Assembly: GCF_033898525.1 (NCBI RefSeq)
Contig: NZ_JAXAFJ010000001.1
Location: forward strand, 1-64,000
Origin: Flaviflagellibacter rhizophilus
GTDB lineage: Bacteria > Pseudomonadota > Alphaproteobacteria > Rhizobiales > Methylopilaceae
DNA length: 64,000 nt
Reading direction: 5' to 3'
Shown: positions 23,995-33,527 of the stretch, one piece after another
Numbering within the stretch: the first letter of the stretch is position 1
Layout: the number at the start of each line of letters is the position of its first letter
The notes under the pieces: generated by a model
Told to the model about the DNA's origin: nothing
What the model saw: the letters and a program-made list of their open reading frames with translations, nothing else
Databases searched by the model: none
Program-made: the position numbers and the translations under genes

Positions 23995-26475
23995 ATGCTC
24001 GAAAAGCGTCACGAATCTTCGAAGGTCAGCGAGCACGACGCCGCAACCGAGGACATGGTGAGCGAGGCGAAGAGCGCGATCATCAGCAAGATGACGCTTT
24101 CGGTCGGCAAGGACCCGGCATTCGCGACGGATTACGACTGGTTCCTGGCCTGCGCGCTGGCGGCCCGTGACCGGGCAACCCTGCGCTTCCTCGAAGGAAA
24201 GCGGGTCACGGCCTCCGATGGGAAGAAGCGGGTCTACTATCTCTCGCTCGAATTCCTCATCGGCCGGCAATTGACGGATGTGCTCTCCAATCTGAGCCTC
24301 CTCGATGTGTTCCGGGCGGCGTTGGAAGACCTCGGCGTGGACTACGAGCGCGTGCGGTCGGCAGAGCCGGACGCGGCGCTTGGCAATGGCGGCCTAGGAC
24401 GCCTCGCCGCCTGCTTCATGGAAAGCATGGCCACATTGGGCATCCCTGCCTACGGATATGGCATCCGCTACGACCACGGCCTCTTCCGGCAGGTCATCTA
24501 TGACGGCTGGCAGGAGGAATATCCGGAAGATTGGCTGTCATTCGGCACGCCCTGGGAATTCCTGCGCACCGACGTTGTCTTCAATGTTGGCTTCGGCGGC
24601 TCGGTTGAGACCTATGTGACGCCGGCCGGCATCACCCGCTACACATGGCATCCCGGCGAGGTGGTCCATGCCGTGTCCTACGACACCCCCATGGTCGGGT
24701 GGCGCGGGCGAAGCGTCAATCCGCTGCGGCTGTGGTCGGCCCGCGCCGTAGACCCGCTGCGGCTGGAGCTTTTCAACCGCGGTGATTTCGCCGGCGCCTC
24801 CTCGGACCAAGCGCGGGCCGAAGCGATCTCGAAGTTCCTCTACCCCAGCGACGAAACCCCTTCCGGGCAGGAACTGCGCCTGCGGCAGGAATATTTCTTC
24901 GTCTCTGCCTCGCTTCAGGACCTGCTGAGCCGCCACCGGCGCATCTATGGCGACCTGCATTCGCTGCCGGAGCGCGCTGCCATCCAGCTCAACGACACCC
25001 ACCCGGCCGTGGCCATCGCCGAGATGATGAGGCTGCTGCTGGACGAGCATGGCCTGCCCTGGAACGAGGCATGGGCCATAACATCCGCCACATTCTCCTA
25101 CACCAACCACACGCTTCTTCCGGAAGCGCTTGAGACCTGGCCGCTGGCCGTGTTCGAGCGGTTGCTGCCCCGTCACCTGCAGATCATCTACTTCATCAAC
25201 AACCTGCATCTCGAAGCGGCGAAGAAGGCCTTCCCGGAGGAGCCCGAGCTTCTGCGTTCCGTCTCGATCATCGATGAGCGCGATGGCCGCAAGGTTCGCA
25301 TGGGGCAACTGGCCTTCGTGGGCTCGCACGCCATCAACGGCGTGTCGGCTCTCCACACCGACCTGATGCGCAAGACCACCTTCCGCGACCTGAACCGCAT
25401 CTATCCCGACCGTATCCAGAACAAGACCAACGGCATCACCTTCCGCCGTTGGCTTCACCAGTCCAACCCCGGATTGACCGCGATCCTCAAAGAGGTCTGC
25501 GGCGCCGAGGTCGTGGACAATCCGGAAGTCATCGAACGGCTTGCCGCACATGCAGGCGACAGTGCGCTCCAGGATCGGATCCGGGCGGTCAAGCTCGCCA
25601 ACAAGACGGCGCTCGCAAAGGTCATCGCCGAGCGCACGGGTGTCCGCGTCGATCCGGCCGCCCTGTTCGACGTGCAGATCAAGCGGATGCACGAATACAA
25701 GCGCCAGCTCCTGAACTTGCTGGAGACGGCTGCCCTCTACGATGCAATCCGCGCCAACCCCGATGCCGACTGGACGCCTAGGGTCAAGATCATGGCGGGC
25801 AAGGCGGCTGCCTCCTACGTGAACGCCAAGTTCATCATCAAGCTCGCCAACGACATCGCCCAGGTCGTCAACAACGATCCCGCGGTGCGAGACCTGCTCA
25901 AGGTGGTGTTCCTGCCGAACTACAATGTCAGCCTCGCGGAGGTCATCATCCCGGCGGCTGATCTGTCCGAGCAGATCTCCACGGCCGGCATGGAGGCGTC
26001 CGGCACCGGCAACATGAAGCTGGCCCTCAATGGCGCCCTGACCATCGGCACCCTGGACGGCGCCAATATCGAGATCCGCGACAATGTCGGCAACGACAAC
26101 ATCTTCATCTTCGGCTTGACCACCGATGAAGTCAGCTACCGGCGCGAGCGCGGCATCACTGCAGGACAGGCCATCGCGGCCTCGCCCATGCTCGCGGGCG
26201 TGTTGAACGCCGTGTCCGGTGGCCGCTTCTCGCCGGACGATCCGGGCCGCTTCGTGCAGTTGATCGACGGCTTGCGCGGTGCGGACCGCTACATGGTGAC
26301 GGATGATTTCGACAGCTATTACGCGGCCCAGCGCCGGGTGGATGCCTGCTGGAACAGCGGCGAGCCGTGGACACGCTCGGCGATCATCAACATCGCGAAC
26401 ATGGCGTGGTTCTCCTCGGACAGAACCATCGCGGAATACGCGCGCGAGATCTGGAACGTCCCGGTAGACCTCTGA
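23995..26475 (+). CDS. glgP: Glycogen phosphorylase
   Basis: An 826-residue GT35 enzyme that releases glucose-1-phosphate from glycogen or maltodextrin. ATG at 23995 (MLEKRHES) follows AGGTG closely; the frame is open upstream but that stretch is atypical. Conserved blocks are YYLSLEFLIGR, ALGNGGLGRLAACFMESMAT, and the PLP-lysine region EASGTGNMKLALNG. Length is typical (815-840). No other glg gene is nearby, so it stands apart from a glycogen operon. It is divergent from phoR across a Pho box, and phosphate is its co-substrate, so a regulatory link is attractive but unproven. Confidence 0.95.
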   Translation: MLEKRHESSKVSEHDAATEDMVSEAKSAIISKMTLSVGKDPAFATDYDWFLACALAARDRATLRFLEGKRVTASDGKKRVYYLSLEFLIGRQLTDVLSNLSLLDVFRAALEDLGVDYERVRSAEPDAALGNGGLGRLAACFMESMATLGIPAYGYGIRYDHGLFRQVIYDGWQEEYPEDWLSFGTPWEFLRTDVVFNVGFGGSVETYVTPAGITRYTWHPGEVVHAVSYDTPMVGWRGRSVNPLRLWSARAVDPLRLELFNRGDFAGASSDQARAEAISKFLYPSDETPSGQELRLRQEYFFVSASLQDLLSRHRRIYGDLHSLPERAAIQLNDTHPAVAIAEMMRLLLDEHGLPWNEAWAITSATFSYTNHTLLPEALETWPLAVFERLLPRHLQIIYFINNLHLEAAKKAFPEEPELLRSVSIIDERDGRKVRMGQLAFVGSHAINGVSALHTDLMRKTTFRDLNRIYPDRIQNKTNGITFRRWLHQSNPGLTAILKEVCGAEVVDNPEVIERLAAHAGDSALQDRIRAVKLANKTALAKVIAERTGVRVDPAALFDVQIKRMHEYKRQLLNLLETAALYDAIRANPDADWTPRVKIMAGKAAASYVNAKFIIKLANDIAQVVNNDPAVRDLLKVVFLPNYNVSLAEVIIPAADLSEQISTAGMEASGTGNMKLALNGALTIGTLDGANIEIRDNVGNDNIFIFGLTTDEVSYRRERGITAGQAIAASPMLAGVLNAVSGGRFSPDDPGRFVQLIDGLRGADRYMVTDDFDSYYAAQRRVDACWNSGEPWTRSAIINIANMAWFSSDRTIAEYAREIWNVPVDL

Positions 26476-26482
26476 AGCCTAT

Positions 26483-26505
26483 GGGTGCCCGCGATGCGGG
26501 CACCC
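26483..26505. terminator. GC-rich hairpin between glgP and ispA
   Basis: GGGTGCCCGC (26483-26492) pairs perfectly with GCGGGCACCC (26496-26505) around a GAT loop, right after the glgP stop and before the convergent ispA stop. No T run follows on either strand, so it may end transcription only weakly or with Rho. Confidence 0.5.
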
Positions 26506-26511
26506 GCCACG

Positions 26512-27444
26512 TCAACGGTCGCGATTGGCCACGAAATGCGCGGCGGCGCGCAGAACCTCTGCGCGCTCCCCGAAACCGGCCAGGGCCGCGTCGGCTTCGC
26601 TGACCAGTTGGGCCAACCGTGCCCGTGCGGCTTCCTTGCCCCACAGGCGCACCAATGTTCCCTTGCCCTTGGCGGCGTCCTTGCCGGTGGCCTTCCCGAC
26701 GACAGCCGCATCGGCCTCCTCGTCCAGCAGGTCGTCCGCAATCTGGAAAGCCTGACCGAGCGTGCGGCCATAGGTGGCGAGCGCCGCGCGCTGTCCTGCA
26801 TCGGCACCGCCCAGAATCGCGCCCATCTCCACTGACGCCAGCAGAAGGGCACCCGTTTTCATGGCCTGCAGGCGCAGGATTTCCGTGTCGGTAAGATCGA
26901 GCGGCCGCCCGGTGTCGGCAAACCGCCCCTCGGCCTCGAGATCGAGGAACTGGCCCCCGACCATACCGCCCAGACCCGCTGCGCGCGCCAGCACCTTCAC
27001 CAGTTCCACGCGCACCGCCGGGTCTGCCGAAGTGGGCTCGTCCGCCAGCACGTCGAAGGCATAGGTCAGCAGCGCGTCGCCTGCGAGGATGGCGGTGGCC
27101 TCGTCGAACTTGCGATGGGTGGTGGGCTGGCCGCGGCGCAACTCGTCATCGTCCATGGCCGGCAGGTCGTCATGGACGAGGCTGTAGCAGTGCACGAACT
27201 CCATGGCCGCAGCCGCGCGAAATACACCTTGTCCCGATGCGCCGAAAAGCCGGGCGCTTTCCACCACCAGGAACGGACGCAGCCTCTTGCCGCCGGCCAG
27301 CGCCGCATAGCGCATGCTCTCGACCACGCGTGCCGGACGCAGGGTCTCGCCTTCCAGGGCATCGCTTCCCAGCAGGTCCATCAGGACGGCATCGACATCC
27401 CGAACGGCGGCGGACAGGTACGCCGAAAACTCAGAAGGTTTCAC
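26512..27444 (-). CDS. ispA: Farnesyl diphosphate synthase (polyprenyl synthase family)
   Basis: A 310-residue trans-prenyltransferase that condenses isopentenyl and allyl diphosphates. The first Asp-rich motif is DDLPAMDDD (92-100) with the family Arg-Arg following, and the second is FQIADDLLDEEAD (~225). GGKRLRPFLV (51-60) is the substrate-binding block. The likely product is farnesyl diphosphate, because the gene lies beside the hopanoid genes whose squalene pathway uses it. A geranylgeranyl product cannot be ruled out from sequence. It is divergent from hpnN across 154 bp. Confidence 0.88.
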   Translation of the reverse strand: MKPSEFSAYLSAAVRDVDAVLMDLLGSDALEGETLRPARVVESMRYAALAGGKRLRPFLVVESARLFGASGQGVFRAAAAMEFVHCYSLVHDDLPAMDDDELRRGQPTTHRKFDEATAILAGDALLTYAFDVLADEPTSADPAVRVELVKVLARAAGLGGMVGGQFLDLEAEGRFADTGRPLDLTDTEILRLQAMKTGALLLASVEMGAILGGADAGQRAALATYGRTLGQAFQIADDLLDEEADAAVVGKATGKDAAKGKGTLVRLWGKEAARARLAQLVSEADAALAGFGERAEVLRAAAHFVANRDR

Positions 27445-27598
27445 CAGTACTGCCTTTCTTAGAGAAGAAGCCCAATGCTAGACACATTTGGGCAGCATGG
27501 ACGGCACGCGAGTGCAAGGCTCGTGGCCGGACCCGTGCGCTGTCAAACCCTGGCAGCCCCGTAAGGCCGATCCCTGTGCCGCTGGCGGAGTATCCCAA

Positions 27599-30253
27599 AT
27601 GAACAAGACGAGCGAGCGCATTTTCACGCGTTGCGCCGAGATATGCACCCGGCACCGTTGGACCGTCGTGATCATATCGGTGGTTCTGACAGCGCTCGCG
27701 GCCTATGCGTCGACGTTCATGACGGTGAACACCAGCACCGACGGGGTTCTCTCCAACAGCCTGCGCTTCCGACAGGTCGAGGAGCAGTACCGCAAGTCCT
27801 TCCCGAAGGAAGAGGCCATCCTCGCCATCGTGGACGCGGCCACTCCGGCGGACGCGGACAGCGCTGCTCAAAACCTTGCCGTCAGGCTCCGTGCCCGACC
27901 GGAACTGTTCAGCGATGTTCGCCAGCCCGGCACGCAGCCCTTCTTCACGCAGAACGGTCTCCTCTATCTTCCGGAAGAGCAACTGAACGGGCTCCTTCAG
28001 CCCATCGAGAACGCAGCGGGTCCGCTCCAGCTCTTCGCCGCCGATGCAAGCTTGAGGTCCCTCGCCCAGATGATTGCCGATCCGCAGGGCGGATCGGGAC
28101 AGGCGGACAGCGCCGAGGCGGCGCGGCTTTTCCGGGAGTTGGGCACCACGGCTTCCGCCCGGGCATCGGGTGATCAGGACAAGCAGGCGAACTGGGTCGA
28201 TGTGTTCGGCATCAAGCGGCCCGAGGGCCGCCCGGGAACACGCCGCTTCGTGCTGACGAAGCCTGTGCTGGACAATGCCTCCATGGACCGCGGCGGCCCG
28301 GCCATCGAAGCGCTGCATGAGGAGATCGCAGGCCTCAAGGGTGAGGAAGCCAAGGGAGTCGAAGTCCAGATCACCGGCGACCCCGTGCTGCGCCGTCAGG
28401 AACTGCACGACGCCTTCGCAGGGGCCAGCACCGCGTCCGTCCTCTCGCTCATCCTTGTCGCCATCAGCCTTGTGCTCGGCGTGCGCTCCGGTCGCCTGAT
28501 CTTCGTGTTGATGGTGACGCTGCTGCTCGGCGGCATCCTGACGACGGGTCTGGCCGCATTGGTGGTGGGACGGCTGAACCTCATCTCCATCGCCTTCATG
28601 GTGCTGTTCATCGGCCTCGGCGTCGACTTCGGCACCCATCTCGGCCTGAGATTCATGGAGGAGCACAAGAAGGGGCTGCCCTTCGAGAAGGCCATGGGCA
28701 ACGCCATGGTCGGCGAAGGTCCGGCGATCGGCCTCAGCACGCTGTGCGCCATCGTGGCCTTCCTGTCCTTCGTGCCGACCTCCTACACGGGTCTCGCCGA
28801 ATTCGGCATCATCTCGGCGCTCGGCATGGTGGTGGCATTCATCACCACCTTCACGCTTCAGCCGGCGCTCATGGCCTTGCTGCCGCCGAAGACCCCCAAG
28901 AAGCGGATGCCCGAGTTCGGCATCGGCAACTGGATCCGGCTGCACCACATGGGCATCCTCATCGTTGCCGGCGTGGTGACCTTGGCCGGGCTTTATGCGG
29001 CGAGCTTCGCCCGCGTGGACACCAATCCGCTGAACCTGCAGGACCCGAGGGCAGAGCCGGTCGTCGCCTATCGCAGCCTCGCCGATAATCCGCAGACCTC
29101 GCCCTACAGCATCAATGTCGTTGCCAAGGACGTCGAGACGGCAAGGCAGGAACGCAGCAAGCTCGCCGCTTTGCCCGGCGTCGCGCATGTTATGACGGCC
29201 GAGGACTTCCTGCCGACCGGTCAGGAGCCCAAGCTCGCCCTCGTCACTGCGACGAAGTCCGCGCTTGGCCCGGCCTTCTTCAACCCGCAGGTCGCTCCGG
29301 CTCCCGACGAGGCAGAACTGAGGGCAGCCTTCCTGCAACTCCGTGAAGCCTCGAGCCGCATCGTGGACAGCGCTCCGGAAGGGTCGGACATTCGCGCGGC
29401 GGCGACCAGTTTCCGCGACGGTCTGGCCGAATTCGAGCAGAAGCGGGGAACGGATGCGGCAGCGCTCGCCGATCTCCAGAAGGGCCTCATCGGCTCCCTG
29501 CCGCAGATCGTCTCCAATCTGCGCGAGCGGCTGGCGGACCTGAAGCCGCTGGCGGTCACCGACCTGCCGCCGGACGTCCGGCGCGACTGGATCAACGACG
29601 CCGGTGAGTTCCGGCTTCAGGTGCAGCCTGCCGGCAATGTCGCGTCTCCGGAAGGCTTCGAGACCTTCTCTCAGACCGTGCAGAGCGTCGCGCCCGATGC
29701 GTCCGGTGTTCCGATCAGCGTGCATGAGGCCGGCGAGGCCATCACCATCTCGTTCGGAGAGGCGATCCTCTACACCACGCTGGCGATTGGCCTGATCGTC
29801 ATCGCGCTTCGCCGCCGCGTCTCCGATGTGGTGCTGGTGCTGGCCCCGCTGGCCGTCGCCTCCATCTGGACGGTCGCCTGCTCGGCCCTGCTGGACCTGC
29901 CGTTCAACTTCGCGAACGTCATCGTCATCCCCCTGCTGATCGGGCTGGGGGTGGCCGGCAGCATCCACATCGTGGTGCGCGCTCGCGAACTGGAGCACGA
30001 ACGTACGGAGACGGGAGAAATCCCAGACGTGCTCGACACCTCCACCTCGCTTGCCGTGCTGGTGGCGCAGTTGAACACCGTCGCCGCCTTCGCGACCTTG
30101 ATCGTCTCGCATCATCGCGGCCTCTACAGCATGGGCATGCTGCTGGGCCTCTCGATCCTGCTGGTCGTGATCGTCTCCCTCGTGGTGCTCCCTGCCGCAT
30201 TGATCGCGATCAACCGGTGGAAGCACCGCCGCCACGCTGGCGCGCAGGCCTGA
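27599..30253 (+). CDS. hpnN: Hopanoid transporter HpnN (RND/MMPL-like)
   Basis: An 884-residue inner-membrane protein of the RND superfamily that moves hopanoids toward the outer membrane. The start at 27599 (MNKTSERIFTRCAEICTRH) follows GGAG. The first membrane segment (~22-42) is followed by a large periplasmic domain, a block of five to six segments from ~residue 278 (ASVLSLILVAISLVLGV, FMVLFIGLGVDFGTHLG with the conserved GVDFGTH, and further ones), a second periplasmic domain, and a final membrane block near 720-870. Length fits HpnN (~860-890). Followed closely by hpnA. Confidence 0.92.
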   Translation: MNKTSERIFTRCAEICTRHRWTVVIISVVLTALAAYASTFMTVNTSTDGVLSNSLRFRQVEEQYRKSFPKEEAILAIVDAATPADADSAAQNLAVRLRARPELFSDVRQPGTQPFFTQNGLLYLPEEQLNGLLQPIENAAGPLQLFAADASLRSLAQMIADPQGGSGQADSAEAARLFRELGTTASARASGDQDKQANWVDVFGIKRPEGRPGTRRFVLTKPVLDNASMDRGGPAIEALHEEIAGLKGEEAKGVEVQITGDPVLRRQELHDAFAGASTASVLSLILVAISLVLGVRSGRLIFVLMVTLLLGGILTTGLAALVVGRLNLISIAFMVLFIGLGVDFGTHLGLRFMEEHKKGLPFEKAMGNAMVGEGPAIGLSTLCAIVAFLSFVPTSYTGLAEFGIISALGMVVAFITTFTLQPALMALLPPKTPKKRMPEFGIGNWIRLHHMGILIVAGVVTLAGLYAASFARVDTNPLNLQDPRAEPVVAYRSLADNPQTSPYSINVVAKDVETARQERSKLAALPGVAHVMTAEDFLPTGQEPKLALVTATKSALGPAFFNPQVAPAPDEAELRAAFLQLREASSRIVDSAPEGSDIRAAATSFRDGLAEFEQKRGTDAAALADLQKGLIGSLPQIVSNLRERLADLKPLAVTDLPPDVRRDWINDAGEFRLQVQPAGNVASPEGFETFSQTVQSVAPDASGVPISVHEAGEAITISFGEAILYTTLAIGLIVIALRRRVSDVVLVLAPLAVASIWTVACSALLDLPFNFANVIVIPLLIGLGVAGSIHIVVRARELEHERTETGEIPDVLDTSTSLAVLVAQLNTVAAFATLIVSHHRGLYSMGMLLGLSILLVVIVSLVVLPAALIAINRWKHRRHAGAQA

Positions 30254-30280
30254 AAAGGGGCATCTGACGTCCGAACACGG

Positions 30281-31309
30281 ATGGGTGACAGGATGGCCAA
30301 GGTTCTGGTGACGGGAGGTGCCGGCTTCGTAGGCCGGCATCTCGTCGAACGTCTGCACGCGCGCGGAGACACGGTGCGCGTGCTCGATGTGGCGGCTCCA
30401 GCGCAGAGGCTGCCCGGCGTCGACTACATCACCGGGTCGATCCTGGATGCCCGGGAGGCGGCGGCCGCGCTCGAAGGCGTCGAGCGCCTCTACCATATCG
30501 CCGGCATTGCCCATCTCTACGCGGAGCCGATCTCCCGCTTCGACGACATAAACCGGCGTGGCACGGAGATCGTGCTTGGCGAGGCCGTGAAGGCGGGCAC
30601 CCCGCGCATCCTGCACTGCTCGACGGAATCGATCCTGCTGCCCCCGCGCTCGGGAGGCACGCCCCGGCCTGTCAACGAGACGAACCCGCCCAGCATGGCG
30701 GACATGCCGGGCCCCTACACCCGCTCGAAGCTGGCCGGCGAGCAGATCGCCCTGCAGCATGCACGTGACGGCGCCGATCTCGTCGTGGTGAACCCGACCG
30801 TCCCGATCGGCCACGGCGACGAGAACATGACGCCGCCGGCGATGATGCTGGACCTGTTCCTCAGCGGCGGCTCGCCGATGTTCCTGGACTGCAATCTGAA
30901 CTTCGTGGACGTGCGCGATGTTGCCGACGGCATCATGCTGGCTGCCGACAAGGGACGCGCGGGCGAGCGCTACATCCTGGGCGGTGAGAACGTCGCCCTG
31001 CGCGATCTGCTGCGCCGGCTCGAAGTGATGTCCGGGCGACCAATGCCCAAGCGCACCGTGCCGGCCGGCATAGCCCTGGCAGCAGGCGTGGTCTCCGAGT
31101 GGTTCTCGCGCAAGGTTTCCGGCAAGACCCCTGCCGCCACTCGAGAAGGGGTGTTGCTCGCATTGCGCTCGGCACCGTTCGACAGCTCGAAGGCGCGCAC
31201 GGAACTGGGTTATCAGCCCCGCCCTATCGAGGAGGCGCTGCGGACCGAGATCGAATGGCTGCTCCAGCGCAACGGCGGGAAAGCCACCGTTCGGGAACGC
31301 TCCGCCTAG
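30281..31309 (+). CDS. hpnA: Hopanoid-associated sugar epimerase HpnA
   Basis: A 338-342-residue short-chain dehydrogenase/epimerase. The NAD site is KVLVTGGAGFVGRHL near the N-terminus. The usual Tyr-x-x-x-Lys is seen in GPYTRSKLAGE, with the preceding Ser region HCSTESILLP. It resembles dihydroflavonol reductase-like HpnA, proposed to modify a sugar used on hopanoids; the exact reaction is not established. ATG 30281 and ATG 30293 (giving MAKVLVTGG) are both possible, neither with a strong ribosome site. It lies 27 bp after hpnN. Confidence 0.9.
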   Translation: MGDRMAKVLVTGGAGFVGRHLVERLHARGDTVRVLDVAAPAQRLPGVDYITGSILDAREAAAALEGVERLYHIAGIAHLYAEPISRFDDINRRGTEIVLGEAVKAGTPRILHCSTESILLPPRSGGTPRPVNETNPPSMADMPGPYTRSKLAGEQIALQHARDGADLVVVNPTVPIGHGDENMTPPAMMLDLFLSGGSPMFLDCNLNFVDVRDVADGIMLAADKGRAGERYILGGENVALRDLLRRLEVMSGRPMPKRTVPAGIALAAGVVSEWFSRKVSGKTPAATREGVLLALRSAPFDSSKARTELGYQPRPIEEALRTEIEWLLQRNGGKATVRERSA

Positions 31310-31363
31310 CTTTCGCCAAGAAACTTTGGCTAGATCGTCGTCAAAGCCTCAGGGAACAAAGTC

Positions 31364-31813
31364 ATGAAGCTCTCGATCGCTCTGGCGGCTGCCCTTTTCG
31401 TGGCCGCATCCGCGCCTGCCCTTGCCGGGACTGTCTTGATCAACATCAGCGGCATCGCCGTTGGACAGGGAAGCGTGAAGGTCGCGATCTGTGACACCGG
31501 GTTGGCCGAGGAGGGATGCCCCATCTCGGCGTCCCAGCCGGCCATCGCGCCGAGCCAGCAATTCGTGTTCGAAGACGTACCGACCGGCAGCTATGCCTTT
31601 GTCGGCTACCAGGACCTGAACAACAACGGCTCGCCGGACAAGAACTTCCTCGGCATTCCCAAGGAACCGATCGCCCTGAGCAACGGTGCGTGGGAAAAGC
31701 TCGTTCCCACCTTTGGCGATGCACAGATGCCCATCTATGAGGGTGCCGCCAACCGCATCCCCCTGACGCTGAAGATCTTCGGCGGCGGCAAGAAGGCCGC
31801 ATCCGCCCAATAA
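31364..31813 (+). CDS. Exported DUF2141 protein
   Basis: A 149-residue protein with a Sec signal peptide (MKLSIALAAALFVAASAPALA, cleavage near 22). The mature part is a single DUF2141 beta-sandwich (GSVKVAICDT near the start, then FEDVPTGSYAFVGYQDLNNNG). The NNNGSPD-like stretch may bind Ca2+. Function is not known. It lies 54 bp after hpnA in the same direction and may be co-transcribed with hpnN-hpnA; this placement inside a hopanoid cluster is suggestive only. Confidence 0.85.
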   Translation: MKLSIALAAALFVAASAPALAGTVLINISGIAVGQGSVKVAICDTGLAEEGCPISASQPAIAPSQQFVFEDVPTGSYAFVGYQDLNNNGSPDKNFLGIPKEPIALSNGAWEKLVPTFGDAQMPIYEGAANRIPLTLKIFGGGKKAASAQ

Positions 31814-32229
31814 TCATGCGCGGCTTCCGGGCAACAACTTCCGGCAGCATTTGGGGAGCGAGCTGCCGCGACTCGACGGCGCAGCGCTTTCCGTGCGATA
31901 AACCAGCACTATTTTGCGTTCTAAGCCAGCATTGGTGGTCTCTAAGCGGGTCTTCGATGTCGGCATGAGGCGGCCCGATGCGGGTCATGCCGCCTCACCC
32001 CACTTTCCGGTGGCTGGACTGGCGGCGGCGGCTCATCGAGCGGTCCGGCCTCCGTTCAGCCCTTCGGCTAAGTGATCTGGAACTGGAAGCCGGCAGTCAC
32101 GACTTCCCGTTCGAAATGCCGCATCGGCGCCGGCTTCTGCTGTGTGTCTGCGGTCTAGGGCTGGCTCGGCATGGTCGCCAACCAGCAGGTAAAAGTTGCG
32201 CTGGCGCGCGTTCGTCAAAGGAGCCGTGT
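31814..32229 (+). other. Intergenic region before hpnH
   Basis: A 416-bp gap. The only structure I see is a strong stem GAGGCGGC (31967-31974) with GCCGCCTC (31989-31996), with an inner CCCG/CGGG, without a T run; it may end the hpnN-hpnA-DUF2141 transcript. An open frame continues upstream of hpnH from ATG 31978, but its predicted residues are unlike HpnH, so I read it as non-coding leader. No clear promoter was identified. Confidence 0.5.
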
Positions 32230-33462
32230 GTGGGCATCCCCGTTAAGCAGATCATCGACGTCGGCAGCTACGTCCTCAAGAAGGAACTGTCGGGCGCAAA
32301 GCGTTATCCGCTCGTTCTGATGATGGAACCCCTGTTCCGCTGCAATCTGGCCTGTGCCGGTTGCGGCAAGATCGACTATCCGGATGACATCCTGAACAAG
32401 CGCATCTCCTACGAGGATGCGATGGAAGCAGTGGACGAATGCGGTGCGCCCGTCGTCGTCATCGCCGGCGGCGAGCCGCTGATCCACAAGGAGCTTCCGC
32501 AGATCGTGCGCGGCATCATGGCGAAGAAGAAGTACGCCATCGTCTGCACCAACGCGATCCTGCTCGAGAAGAAGATGGATGAGTACGAGCCCAGCCCGTA
32601 CTTCACCTGGTCCATCCATCTCGACGGCGACAAGGAGATGCACGACAGCTCCGTGTGCCGGAACGGCATCTACGACAAGGCCGTCTCTGCGCTGAAGGAA
32701 GCCAAGCGCCGCGGCTTCCGCGTCACCATCAACTGCACCTTCTTCCAGAACGCCGACCCCGACCGGATCGCCCTGTTCTTCGATCAGGTGACGGAAATGG
32801 GCGTCGACGGCATCACCGTGTCGCCCGGCTATGCCTATGAGCGCGCGCCCGACCAGAAGCACTTCCTGAACCGCCAGACGACCAAGAACATCTTCAGAAA
32901 GGTGTTCAGCCAGGCCAAGGGCAAGGGTTGGCAGTTCAACCAGTCCACGATGTTCCTGGACTTCCTGGCCGGCAACCAGAACTACAAGTGCACGCCCTGG
33001 GGCAACCCGACGCGCACCGTGTTCGGCTGGCAGAAGCCCTGCTACCTGCTCGGCGAAGGTTACGCAAAGACCTTCAAGGAGCTGATGGAAGACACGAACT
33101 GGGACAATTACGGCGTCGGCAATTACGAGAAGTGCGCTGACTGCATGGTCCATTCCGGCTTTGAAGCCTCTGCCGTGCGCGACACCATCCGCCGTCCCTG
33201 GAAGGCTGCCATGGTCTCGATGTTCGGTGTGAAGACCACCGGGCCGATGGCTCCGGAAATCCCGCTGACCAATCAGCGCCCGGCCGAATATGTGTTCTCG
33301 CGCAACGTCGCGGCGCAGCTCGACCAGATCCGCCAGAACAACAAGTCCACCACCGTGGACACCGAGGATCATCAGGACCTTCTGCGCACGCCGGAGCCCG
33401 CCTCCGTACCGTCGAACGGCCTTGGCGCCAGCGGTCAGGACAAGGTCTCAAGCGCAGCCTGA
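32230..33462 (+). CDS. hpnH: Hopanoid radical SAM enzyme HpnH
   Basis: A 410-residue radical SAM protein that attaches adenosine to hopene, giving adenosylhopane, the first step of side-chain extension. The 4Fe-4S cluster Cys38, Cys42 and Cys45 lie in RCNLACAGCGK. GTG at 32230 is chosen because AAAGGAG (32217-32223) lies 6 bp upstream and family members begin just before this point. A second Cys group (CADCMVHSGFEAS) near residue 305 is also conserved. The C-terminal ~40 residues are variable and polar. A terminator follows. HpnG, which removes adenine next, is encoded convergently just beyond it. Confidence 0.95.
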   Translation: MGIPVKQIIDVGSYVLKKELSGAKRYPLVLMMEPLFRCNLACAGCGKIDYPDDILNKRISYEDAMEAVDECGAPVVVIAGGEPLIHKELPQIVRGIMAKKKYAIVCTNAILLEKKMDEYEPSPYFTWSIHLDGDKEMHDSSVCRNGIYDKAVSALKEAKRRGFRVTINCTFFQNADPDRIALFFDQVTEMGVDGITVSPGYAYERAPDQKHFLNRQTTKNIFRKVFSQAKGKGWQFNQSTMFLDFLAGNQNYKCTPWGNPTRTVFGWQKPCYLLGEGYAKTFKELMEDTNWDNYGVGNYEKCADCMVHSGFEASAVRDTIRRPWKAAMVSMFGVKTTGPMAPEIPLTNQRPAEYVFSRNVAAQLDQIRQNNKSTTVDTEDHQDLLRTPEPASVPSNGLGASGQDKVSSAA

Positions 33463-33480
33463 TCCTGCTGTTGCGAATAA

Positions 33481-33509
33481 AAAAAGCCCGGTCATGTGCC
33501 GGGCTTTTT
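33481..33509. terminator. Bidirectional terminator between hpnH and hpnG
   Basis: AAAAAGCCCGG (33481-33491) and CCGGGCTTTTT (33499-33509) flank a 7-base loop. The A run and T run make it work for both convergent genes. Confidence 0.92.
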
Positions 33510-33527
33510 CTTTTGGAGGGTGATCAA

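Noticed and set aside
27431..30814. A very long open frame (about 1,100 codons) on the minus strand opposite hpnN
   Set aside because: It is antisense to a clear RND transporter gene. High-GC third-position bias makes such long opposite-strand frames common, and its sequence is His/Arg/Asp/Gly-rich without recognisable domains.
31978..32229. ATG-started extension of hpnH
   Set aside because: The added residues do not resemble HpnH N-termini, whereas GTG 32230 has AAAGGAG 6 bp upstream.
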